Below, in pieces: positions 46,498-56,353 of a DNA stretch of 64,000 bases. Location: assembly GCA_947623455.1 (NCBI GenBank), contig OX392532.1, positions 51,835,058-51,899,057 on the forward strand, read 5' to 3'. The position numbers and the translations under genes are program-made. The notes beneath the pieces are model-generated. The model made no database searches. It was not told where the DNA came from and saw only the letters and a list, made by a program, of their open reading frames with translations. How positions within the stretch are numbered: position 1 is the stretch's first letter; each line of letters starts with the position of its first letter. Source of the stretch: Mimachlamys varia (lineage: Eukaryota; Mollusca; Bivalvia; Pectinida; Pectinidae).

Positions 46498-46845
46498 ATG
46501 AATACAATGTATCATACCAAACACTACAACAGTTCGGCAATTAGGAATGTTTTACCTGAACATGTCAGAAAAGCAGCTATATTTTTTCTCTTTAAAACAA
46601 AGTGCAAAAACTGGTTTTTTTATCGACTCATCTTAATGTACTTATTCTATCATATAATACTTATATGTCTGCCTGTTTTCTTATGTGATATATAATTATC
46701 TGTGATATGTACAATTTGTAAATACTGTATATTTTATGTATACTTGTCAATGACCAAGAGTAAGACGAGTCTTTCACTCATTTTGTTATCAAGTATAAAT
46801 AAAAACTATCATTATTATTATTTTATTATTATTTATTTGAATTTG
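46498..46845 (+). pseudogene. 5'-truncated LINE 3' end (CR1/jockey-like tail)
   Basis: The frame at 46498-46695 contains AIRNVLPEHVRKAA followed by FKTKCKNWFF. This matches the sort of WN.LP..IR.....FK..LK.. segment that ends reverse-transcriptase ORFs of CR1/L2/jockey-type elements. About 110 bp of untranslated sequence follows and ends in an ATT-type short tandem tail at 46808-46845, also usual for that group. Everything upstream of this C-terminal stub is missing, as expected for 5' truncation during insertion. The Trp that normally starts the motif is absent, so the copy is mutated or the family differs. Confidence 0.6.
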
Positions 46846-48577
46846 ATCATTCTGTTTGCTCAAACGGACCTAAATCAGACTCCGCGTTCCTGACCTTCAT
46901 TTCACTCCGTGACCTTCACCAAAGTTCACCAAGATTGGACGGCGAAATCAGCTAATTAAAGGACAAAAGCTAATTTGTCTAAACGTAATTATCGCAGTTG
47001 ATCCTCTGTTAGTATTGATTAGCCGTTAAAACTCTGGACCGCTTTGGTCCCCGCGTGTAAGACTCGGTCGGTACCAATATTATGTAAATGACAGCCATTC
47101 CGGAGGTAATTGAATTACCCAATCAAACATCGCTGTATAAGCCCAGTCTAGATCATCAAGACGCTTGTGATGACGAGGAGGATAAAAGTGCATTTGAAAC
47201 TCTTGACTTCTGTTAATGTAAGTTCGGCATCATGTTATAGCGAGTGGAAGAAAGACTTTTTAACATTATAGCGTTTAAATAGTTTTTATTTATTTTGGTA
47301 TTTTTTTATTTTTTTTTCATTGATATATTTTTCTTCAGTTTTTTTTTCATTCATTAGCGCCAGGACGTATATTATGTCTCCCTTATTAGCGTTTCAATAG
47401 TCTTTATTTATATATTCATTTGTTTTGGTATTTTTTTAATATTTGTTTTCATTTTTTTATTCAGTTTTTTATCATGCAATGTGAACATTTTTTTCAACAA
47501 TGCAAACATTGACAATTAATTGATTTAATCTGCATCAACAAATGACTGAATGCTAAACACATACCTAATGCTTATTGAAAATTTGTTAAATAATGAATTT
47601 ACTGTTTAAGGTTACGCAATACTCAATATATTTAAAATTCCTATAAGATATATTCATTTGTTTAACATAAATGAACACGTAATACTATAAAAGTATTATT
47701 GAACAAAGAAATAACTTTTATGAGTAGAAACATCATAAAATACCGAATTTCAACAAAGTGTTAGTGAATACCTCTACTGTTTTCGCCACGCTCGAGTTCC
47801 CGACTAGTAAGTCCGCTTATGGTATTCAAAACAACTTGTAACGTCCCTCAAAATAATTATAAGAGTGGTATCTCTCCAAACCAGTATAAGTCAACACGTC
47901 TAACCACAAGGGGGAGGGAGAGGAGGGGATGAGGAGATGGGGGGGGGGGGGGAAGAAGGTTGAGGGAGAGCGGAGGAGGGGTCCATGGCGATAAGCATGA
48001 TAACATGTACAGTAGGATTGCTTTAACTAACAACTAGCATCATCAGACGTCATTTGTGAATAAAGTTCTATTTTTAAACAGCACCTGCGGTGCAATTTCA
48101 AAGGGCACTTTGTCGTAAATGTCTTCACTTGGAGATTTCTGTCAATGCAGAGTCTTATTTTAGAGTGGAAGCGATAAAAGACCTATTTTCGATGTAGACG
48201 AATTGGTCAATTCTAACCCTATAAAATGTCTTGTGGAAATGTGACTACCGCACTGTCAGCCCAAAATAGCAAAGGAAGGGGGCCCCGTCCCATCAAAAAA
48301 CTAAATACAGCGACGAGAGGTATTGATGACGCAACAGTGACGTCATCAAAGATCAACCAACATAGCCGTGAGTTTAAGAATGGCCATCCAATAAGAAGAG
48401 TTTTTCATGTTTCCATGGCAACGTTTCGTAAAGTCCGTTCCATTTTGCTTTTATATTTTTTGTTATGTTTTGAAATATGCTTTTTGTCTTAAGAATATTT
48501 TATAGTTTTACAAGGAGTTTTAAAAATTGAGAATGTTTAAATCAATATTTTAATCATCAAAAAAAAAAAGGTCAAAT
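46846..48577. other. No gene recognised
   Basis: T-rich region near 47275-47480 and a poly-G run at 47939-47952 inside a purine-rich patch. An 88-codon frame at 48226-48492 is unremarkable in composition and has no recognisable domain. Confidence 0.4.
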
Positions 48578-48835
48578 CATTCGACTGCGTTAAAACATAG
48601 TAACAGAGTTCGGTCGACTCCGTCAAGGACGGAATCAAAAGTCGGCTAACTCCGTGAAACACGGAATCAAAAGTCGGCCAACTTCGTGAAACACGGAATC
48701 AAAAGTCGGCCAACTCCGTGAAACACGGAATCAAAAGTCGGTCAACTCCGTGAAACACGGTATCAAAAGTCGGCCAACTCCGTGAAACACGGTATCAAAA
48801 GTCGGTCGACTCTGTCAAGAAGAGTCGGTTAACCC
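48578..48835. repeat. 32-bp tandem array, each unit with a short hairpin
   Basis: Seven clear units from 48610 at an exact 32-bp step, plus a diverged unit at 48578. Most units contain TCCGTG-AAA-CACGGA, a 5-6-bp stem with a 3-nt loop. The first unit instead has TCCGTC-AAG-GACGGA. Unit 3 replaces a C-G pair with a T-G wobble. The last unit has GACTCT-GTCAAGA-AGAGTC. There are no spacers, so it is not a CRISPR array. Confidence 0.92.
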
Positions 48836-50014
48836 CGAATTTTAACGACATAAGAACATGTATATGTAAAACTAAAATGGATTGATTTCATAAGTACCGT
48901 AGGGTTGACATTTGACATTGTCTACCCTTACAACAAAACTTGCATGCTCACAAAAACAAATTATGGATTACAAAATTCCAATTTCGCCATAATGCGAATT
49001 CTCAATACGCGGAAACGTGCATTTTGAACAATTTCGATTTTTCTCCTTTTCTATTTTCTTTGAAAAACCAGAAAATGCATTTTAAATGATCCTAGAGATT
49101 GGGATTTGCCTGGCTTTGTTACAGTTGTCGTGATTTAGATGAAACATGACTAGAATACCAGAAAACGGACACGTTGTGCGAATAGATTATTTTTTAAAGT
49201 CTATGTCGCTGAAATAAAACTGTTTTCAAGTCTGACTGAAATCGTGATGAGAATACCAGCCACAATTGTATGGTGCTTGCTAATCTTGGAAAGCCATGCA
49301 TCCTTTTAGAGTGCTCTCAGATTTCATTTCGATAAAGTAACACGCCAAACTAATCTTATTGTAAATGGAGCAGTAACAAGCCTGGATGCCCCAGAATTTA
49401 GATTTTCCTATTTCAGTTATAGCTTTTATTTCGTCGTCATTTTCAACAAAATGAATTTGATTTTTTATAAAGCGTTTCGTTTTCAACTCTAATAATGTTA
49501 ATTACGGGGTAAAATCAGGAGAGTTCCGAAAGCTAAGCTACACAACCGTTCGAAAAGTAGAGCCATGGTAGTATTTATGTATCATAACCCATTTTTCATA
49601 CTTTTTCTTACTAAATATCGTTCAATATATGGATGTTTTTGGTTCTTAGGGATCCATTTTAGCCATAAGCTGTTTTTCAACAAGTTGGATATATGTTTAA
49701 CTTACCTGAAAATATATTCCGTATACTTAGCCCAAGTTTCACCCATTGTTGCCCAATAAAAGACACTAAAACTGGGTTGCCCTTTCTCCTTTCCAAATTG
49801 GAATTTCGATCATATTCTATAATCTGAATTTCAATGACTAGGGCTACTTTTAACTTTATTTCTTGATTTTTACAATAATAAGACGACATGTACGTGAATC
49901 AATTGGTGGCATTTTAATTCAATAGATTTTTGGTCGTGCGGACTAAAGATATATGTACAGTTTGGGCTTATTTGATATAGATAGTGTTACATTATGTTTA
50001 TCAAATTGTATTCA
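48836..50014. other. No gene recognised
   Basis: AT-rich without visible structure. Short open frames only. Confidence 0.4.
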
Positions 50015-50550
50015 GGGGCCAGGTGGTTTAGGTAGCTGACATCCTGCTACCACTAGCGCTCCACATCTGGATCGTGGTGGCCCAATGTTTAAAGTAGCTG
50101 ATATTCTACTACCACTAGCCCTCCACCTCTGGATCGTGCTGGCCCAGTGGTTGAGGTAGCTGATATCCTGCTACCACTTGACCTCCAAATATGGATCTTG
50201 GTGGCCCAGTGGTTAAATTAAAGTAACTGATATTCTACTACCACTAGACCTCCACTTCTGGATCTTGGTGGCCCAGTGGTTAAAGTAGCTGATATTCTAC
50301 TACCACTAGCCCTCCACATCTGGATCGTGATGGCCCAGTGTTTAAAGTAGCTGATATTCTACTAGCACTATCCCTCCATCTCTGGGTCGTATGTTCGGGG
50401 CCTTAAAAGGACAGTCTTAAGGTACTGCCCGTTGTTCAAAGGTTTTGTGTCCGGAACTCCAGCTTTCCTCCGGCAGGAAAAACCTAGCACATCCTTAATT
50501 GACCATATTTATTTAAAGAATTTAAAACATGATCAAACCAAACCAAAAGT
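50015..50550 (+). mobile_element. SINE family B with 62-bp head array
   Basis: About six tandem heads of roughly 62 bp: GTGGCCCAGTGGTTAAAGTA (box A), GCTGATATTCTACTACCACT, then AGCCCTCCACCTCTGGATC. One unit carries a short extra AAATTAAAGTAACT-type insertion near 50216. The last unit passes to GGGTCGTATGTTCGGGGCC (decayed box B), a shortened core TTTGTGTCCGGAACTCC, GCTTTCCTCC, and AAACCTAGCACATCCTTAAT. Each unit includes a complete box A, as at 7.8 kb, and units are more diverged than at 7.8 kb, so this array looks older. Confidence 0.88.
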
Positions 50551-50965
50551 CCGCGAATAAAAAAAAATACCACTGAAAATGACACGTCGTCGAAATCAAC
50601 ACCACAAACACTACCAGTTACATTTCACAATGCCAGAGGTATCGTGAATAATATCCAATAAACACCCTACTCTCGGATTCGTTTCCTTATTTCGATAAAA
50701 GGAAGAAACCATTCTAGTAAGCGGAAAAAACCCAGCGATAATGAAATCCATTAGCGATATCATGATAGTATCTGTGACAGCAAAACTATCGCTGTCATTT
50801 ATAACCGAATCGCCAGTCGATAAGTGTACTGGTGACGAAATTCGGCCGCTAGCGAGTATACAGGGAGACGTTTAACATTACCGAAAATGTGACAACATGT
50901 TATATATATACACTGTACGTATATCAATTTCACCCTATGCGCTAGCACGTTCCTCAAAATCAGGC
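50551..50965. other. No gene recognised
   Basis: Nothing supported between the SINE and the ACAGTTCGGCAA repeats. Confidence 0.4.
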
Positions 50966-51110
50966 AAACGTCACAGTTCGGCAAATGTTTAACCAAAAAC
51001 AGACATTGTCATGCGATGACAGTTCGGCAAAACATTCTATATAATAATATTTTAGTCAGTTGATTTTATAAATACGGAACATACAATGTACGACAGTTTG
51101 GCAAAAAATG
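50966..51110 (+). repeat. Spaced ACAGTTCGGCAA repeats
   Basis: ACAGTTCGGCAA occurs at about 50972 and 51019, and as ACAGTTTGGCAA at 51093. Two more exact copies lie at about 46487 and 46530. ATACAATGTA accompanies copies in both places, so these are related repeat fragments. Confidence 0.6.
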
Positions 51111-51699
51111 TAAATCAAATCAGACAAAAATCAGCTTTCGTAACAATCACTTCACTGACGAATATTACCCCAATTCAAGTCGAGGCTGCTCAACGTTTAG
51201 CAGATATATAGGCCTTTATAACTCGGAGTTGTTTATTGATTGGAATAGCTTTAGATAATGGCAGGGGTGGTAGATAATTAATGGAACACCAGCAATTACA
51301 AACACTGCTGCTGCGCTTCCGTTAATTTGTTTATTCCCCATAGAACATGAACTGTGCGACCCCTGTTGTGATTTAATTAAAGATACGGCACCCGTAGTAA
51401 TGCAGCGACACAAAACAGTTAAAGATGAGACCACCTAGATAATGATGGGAAGGGAATCTGTTTGAGAAGTGCCCCGATGGCACCGAGACAAAAAAGAAAT
51501 AAAAATTGTGAGGATGTCTGTATTACTTCAGCAAAAGGACTTGGTAAAAATGTGTTCCAAACAAAACAATAGTACTCAAAAAATGTTCAACAGAGACATT
51601 TCCAAAAAGGCCAGTTTCAATATTGCCATTTTTTTGTTTTGTTAAATATCGTTGACGTCATTGAAGTGGATGTCAGGACATGGGCGACAAATCTGGGTT
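51111..51699. other. No gene recognised
   Basis: Nothing supported. TGACGTCA at 51653-51660. Confidence 0.4.
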
Positions 51700-51908
51700 G
51701 ATATTCGTTTTGGTTCTGTTTGATGTCATTTTAACAGCTATGGTTTTAGTGGAGGAGGAGAGCTGGAGTTCCTGGAGAAAAAACTCCGACCTACGGCAAG
51801 TTCCTGGTGTCTGCCCAACATAGGTCACGAACGCACGAACTTGTGGTGGAGGGCTATAGTGGTACTGAAGCATAATATCAGCCACCATAACCACTTGGCC
51901 AGCGCATG
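51700..51908 (-). mobile_element. SINE family B, unamplified
   Basis: Minus strand: GGCCAAGTGGTTATGGTGGC (box A), a single copy of the middle block (GTACCACTATAGCCCTCCACC), GTTCGTGCGTTCGTGACC at the box-B position, GCCGTAGGTCGGAG, and a core TTTTCTCCAGGAACTCCAGC. The tail GCTGTTAAAATGACATCAAA ends in an A-rich ACAGAACCAAAAC. It shows the same layout as 15.8 kb with only one head unit. Confidence 0.8.
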
Positions 51909-52809
51909 CGCACGGCCACTACGAGATTTGGTTTTGGCCACTACGAGATTTGGTTATGATGTATATCCTCAGGTTAGGATGGAAACACACATGACGAGAC
52001 AATGGGAAATGGACGCTACTGGTCATTGTAGCGTCAGTGGGAGATTAGAATTGTAGCTCATACCAGTAATGAGACCGGAGACAATTTGTGTGGCATGCCC
52101 GTGGCCTAACAATCATAATCTGTATTCATTGAACTGGAAGCACAGATAACTTCAGTATATTTAGAACTATAGATCCTCAAAAATCCGGACACCATGCTTA
52201 TCGAATTATCGAAAACAGGGAATGGCATTATTCAGTTTCACAAAAAATTTGAAAAAAAAAACAAAAAAAAAACAATGAACTTTTCATGTTTATATTCAAA
52301 TTTATCGAAATTGATATCACAAAAAAATAGATAAATAAATAAACAAAAATTAATAAAAAGCATCTATCTACTACATTTTTTTATTTCTTGTGATAATCTT
52401 TCAATCTGTGTGATCATCTTCTTAATCTTTTTTTCTTATCATCCCGTTAATTGATAGACTTTCAATTATAATTCCTATATTATATAATATTTACAGTCTA
52501 CACTGACATTCACTCGATAACTATTGCTCAACACATTATCATTATCACCGCATAACTGTAGTTAAACACGTGACAAATTTCTATGACGTCGACAACAATA
52601 CATGTGGGCGGAGCTATGCAAATCCTACAGTTTGAAACACAATTGTGTGACGTCACCAACAATATAACGTGGGCGGAGCTTACAAATTTCATGCTGTTAC
52701 ATATATTGAACCATTCCCACGTTTATTAGTTTTGAAATGAAATATGTGTTCGAAGATTTGACTATAATGAACAAAAAAGTTACGAACATTTCACAGAAAG
52801 ATACTGTAA
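51909..52809. other. No gene recognised
   Basis: A-rich tracts near 52250-52370. GTGGGCGGAGCT occurs twice (near 52605 and 52669) next to ACGTC-containing strings, an imperfect local duplication. TGACGTCA at 52648-52655. Confidence 0.4.
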
Positions 52810-52974
52810 ATATAAGGATAAACTTTCTATTTTGTTTAGGTTATCGGGGGATAACTACAATGGAAAACGGGTAAATTATACATAACCGGCTTCGCCGGTT
52901 ATTGAATTTACCCGTTTTCCATTGTAGTTATCACCGATAACCTAAACAAAATAGAAAGTTAATCCTTAAATATA
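52810..52974. mobile_element. Long foldback (hairpin) element
   Basis: Two arms of about 70-75 bp in inverted orientation, nearly perfect. The left arm includes AACTTTCTATTTTGTTTAGG and ACTACAATGGAAAACGGGTA, mirrored on the right by TACCCGTTTTCCATTGTAGT and CCTAAACAAAATAGAAAGTT. The centre is itself a hairpin, AACCGGC-TTC-GCCGGTT at 52884-52900. A transcript would form a single long stem. It has no coding capacity. A foldback or palindromic MITE is the likely class. The arms barely differ, so it is recent or maintained. Confidence 0.85.
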
Positions 52975-53213
52975 TAAACGTTATTAAACCTAACAACAAC
53001 AAAACAAGTTATACAACTTATATTTATCACTCTCGTTGGCCTGGATGTTAGCACACATGGGTCTTATTGTGCGAGGAAACCGGAGTACTCGGAGAAAACC
53101 CACGTGTTTGGGCAAGTGACCCCATTCCTTTCCACGCCCAGTCGGGGAATCGAACCTCGGCCGCCTTGGTGAAAGGCAAGTGCGCTATCCTCTACACCAT
53201 CTGACCACCGGAT
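52975..53213 (-). mobile_element. tRNA-derived SINE, family A copy 2
   Basis: Minus strand: box-A-like GTGTAGAGGATAGCGCACTT at about 53178-53197, box B GAGGTTCGATTCCCC at about 53144-53158, core TTCTCCGAGTACTCCGGTTT, and an AT-rich 3' end with AACTTGTT. The 3' end meets the outer edge of the foldback element at 52974, so one of the two probably inserted next to the other. Confidence 0.85.
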
Positions 53214-54519
53214 ACATTGTAAATTGTTCAACATTAATTTATGTTAGAAACAAACTGTATATAATTCTAAAAATCAAAGTCATAGAAATTATGTCCCCTT
53301 GTTAAAAAACCAAAACGATTATTTTTTTAATTCAATGGACAATTACAGTGTCTTTTGAAAGAAAAGTATGTTTTAACAGAAAGTAATGAATTATTAAATT
53401 ATAGTAAAAACATTCCTCAATAATTCACACTAATTATGTCTTGAGATTTAGATTTAGATTTAGATTGAGATTTAGAACAAACCGTTTTAAAAGACACCAT
53501 GATCTTAGGAACACAGCGGGTGTAACAATTGTGATATACAGTACTCATAACCTCGATTTTAATATATGCATGACGTCACTAGCGTAAAATAATTGTTTCT
53601 GTTGTCAAATAATTATTTTTGAGCCGGATATTTCGTGTTGGTGCTTTTCCCTTAAATTGGTACCTTGCCACACGAACAAATATTTACCTTCATCAGTGAT
53701 TCTAAATTTAGACATCTGCACCGAGTCAAAAACAGATGGACTCTTGTTAATTATGGGGCTCTTAATTAACCCACACAGGGAACTCCTACTTAGACGCCAT
53801 TTCTCTCTGTACCACAGGGACCCGAGAACTGGTTACAGTTTTGCTATCCCGGGACTTAAACTAATGTGTTCCGAGTAAACTCACATTAATTAAAAGGCGG
53901 CCCTTTAATATCGGTTTGGTATTTTCACGGATATTAGTCAAAGTCCATAAAACTTCTAAATTGACTCTTTAATGCATAACATTCAATAGGCCCAATCTCA
54001 AAAATGCTTTATTAACAGATTATCAGGCCCCTGTGCTCTGTACTGCTGAGTGGTTAGGTGAAGCAGCTTAAATTTTAACGTACTGTTATTGTAATTACGA
54101 AGCGCATTTTTAACCAGCGGAGAAAATTCGTTTTTAAGCATGTCTTCCGACAAAAGTGCTTTACAGTCACGATGCAGAACAATCCTATAGGTTTAAAATG
54201 TGGTGAGGCCAAGAAAACAAATTATCTGGTTCGTGAACCTATTGTGCAACCTATTGTTAGAAAAACAACCGGAACAAGATCTTTCTGTGTACTAGTTTAG
54301 TCTTAGAAGATTGTTTCAATCTTATCACATTAAATAGGATTCAAGTCGATCATTTCCTTACCATTTCTCACACATACATCAATACTAGTACCCTTCACAT
54401 TGGTCTTTAGTCTGATGAAGGTCACAGTGTAGTCACTGAAACGTCACAGTTAAATCTCTTACTGGTTGTGTTATGTTAATAACTTTTATTCTAAGAACGT
54501 TAAGCCCCAAACAATCAAT
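53214..54519. other. No gene recognised
   Basis: GATTTAGATTTAGATTTAGA near 53445-53475 is a short hexamer run. TGACGTCA at 53571-53578. A 73-codon frame at 53657-53878 is not recognised. It contains CACAGGGACCCGAGAACTGG, which resembles strings near 34951 and 63873. Confidence 0.4.
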
Positions 54520-54724
54520 CAAGCATCAAAGAAATCAATCAATCAATTAATTAATCAAACAATCAATCAATCAGTCAATCAACCAATCAAATAATCAATC
54601 AATCAAAGAATCAATCAATCTATCAACCAATCAATCAATCAACCAATCAATCAGTTAACCAATCAAATAAACAACCAATCAAATAAACAACCAATCAATC
54701 AAGTAATCAATCAATCAATCAAAC
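54520..54724. repeat. (AATC)n tetranucleotide repeat
   Basis: Interrupted run of AATCAATC-type tetramers over about 200 bp, with AACC and AAATA variants. Confidence 0.95.
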
Positions 54725-54846
54725 AATTGGCATTCAAAGGCAATGTAAATGTCAACTGGACACAGACAAATCCAACATGAAGAGCTAGCGCTTCATTGAA
54801 TTTGCCTTTGTCCAGTTGGCATTCATATAGCCTATGAATGCCAATT
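54725..54846. repeat. Nested inverted repeats
   Basis: The outer pair is AATTGGCATTCA (54725-54736) with TGAATGCCAATT (54835-54846). The inner imperfect pair starts CAACTGGACA (54753) and ends TGTCCAGTTG (54809-54818). A third perfect 10-bp stem GGCATTCATA/TATGAATGCC (54818-54842) overlaps the right side. GAGCTAGCGC marks the centre. The two possible folds share sequence and are mutually exclusive in part. A palindromic MITE is possible. Confidence 0.75.
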
Positions 54847-56353
54847 GAAAGCAGTCTATTGTTTTAATGTTTCAGACATGTAATTAAGAACCTGATATAT
54901 TTTTGGTTGGCCTTCCTGTGCCAGTCTGAAGCGCTCTGTTGTAGCACTAACTAGTCCCACAAGAAGCTTGCTCTCTCTTATACATAAAACACGTACTCAG
55001 TGAACCCAGACTGGCATGGCCTGCCGAATCCCGCGCGTTTAAACTAGATTTTCCACGATCACATCTATAATATATCGTTAAATTCACTCTCGAATCAAAT
55101 TGAGACCCCAGTAAAGTACATACGATCGAGTTTACTCTTTATAACCTAGCTCCATCTATTCCAGGGGACACTTTGAACCCATATTTATTGCCTTTTCGCC
55201 CCCAAGACGAAATTCCATCAATGCAAGTTGATTGATATTACAGACTAGAAAAAGAAACGGAACGAATTTAATCTATATCGTGTTTTTGTGAAGGGATATA
55301 GTCGATTATATCCGCAGGCGTAATATCTAGTAATGGAATTTGATTTGTATTTCATAGGGGAACTATTAAATAAAAATTATATCATATTTATTATGATCAT
55401 CAGACGTGAAATTCTAACTGATAAAAAGACTGGTATTGAAACATAGATTTACATGGTCTGTTACCAGAAAATATGTCTTTGAAAAGACGATATTAGAAAA
55501 AAGAAATCAAAGCAATTACAAACAATGAAATAAAAGAATAACCCCCATGATGCCCTATTGATATTGCTGTGCTGCATGCATTGGGAGTTCAAGGCTTCTC
55601 TTTCATATTATGCACAGATTTTTAAGGTCGTTTGAAATATGCTTTCCGCAAAATTATTTGAATCACCGATCGATACCTCCCCTTCGTACAGTCGAACCTC
55701 GTTGTCTCAAACTCACATATATGTATAACTCGAAAACAACGCATAATTCGAGTTATTTCGTTTATCCTGCCAAAAGTTCATACCGGACATTCGAAAACAC
55801 TTGGAGTTCTAAATCTTCCCAGTGATTAGTCGACTTCGAGATAATGAGGTTGATACATAGTAACATTTTTTTAATAATTAGTAACAGTTTGAGATACATT
55901 TTCTTTAACACAGTAACACTTTTGCCAACAATACATCGATCTATTAAATTGGAAACTGGTGTTTTATATATTCCGTTATATAACTCATTTTAAATCAATT
56001 ATCGTATATTTGCTAGTCCCGGGGTTGGGGGAAACTATTCTTTCTAAAGAGTAAAACAGAGCAATGCTTAAACTTATCTTTCGTAATGTTTTCATCTTCA
56101 TGTTTGAAGTTTTTTCCACAGCTGTTCTTCTTTTTATATTTCCGATTACGAGATATAAGTTGACTTGAAGTTGCGCCCCCCTCCCCCCCCTCCTCCCTCC
56201 CACCTCCCCACCCCCTCACAGCCGCCCTACATCAGATCTGACACGTACATCTGTCTACACACGTGCTCTCCATGTCTGGGCCGACAGACTCGCCTGTTCA
56301 TTGACGCTCATTAAACTCTGGCGGCAACATGTTCCGGAAAACACATATCACTG
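54847..56353. other. No gene recognised
   Basis: Mixed sequence with a C-rich tract near 56174-56218. Nothing else supported. Confidence 0.4.

Noticed and set aside
48226..48492. 88-codon plus-strand frame ending in a hydrophobic stretch
   Set aside because: The composition could be a small membrane-anchored protein, but no start context, domain or neighbour supports it.
48578..48835. CRISPR array
   Set aside because: The 32-bp units follow each other directly with no variable spacers, and the genome is eukaryotic.
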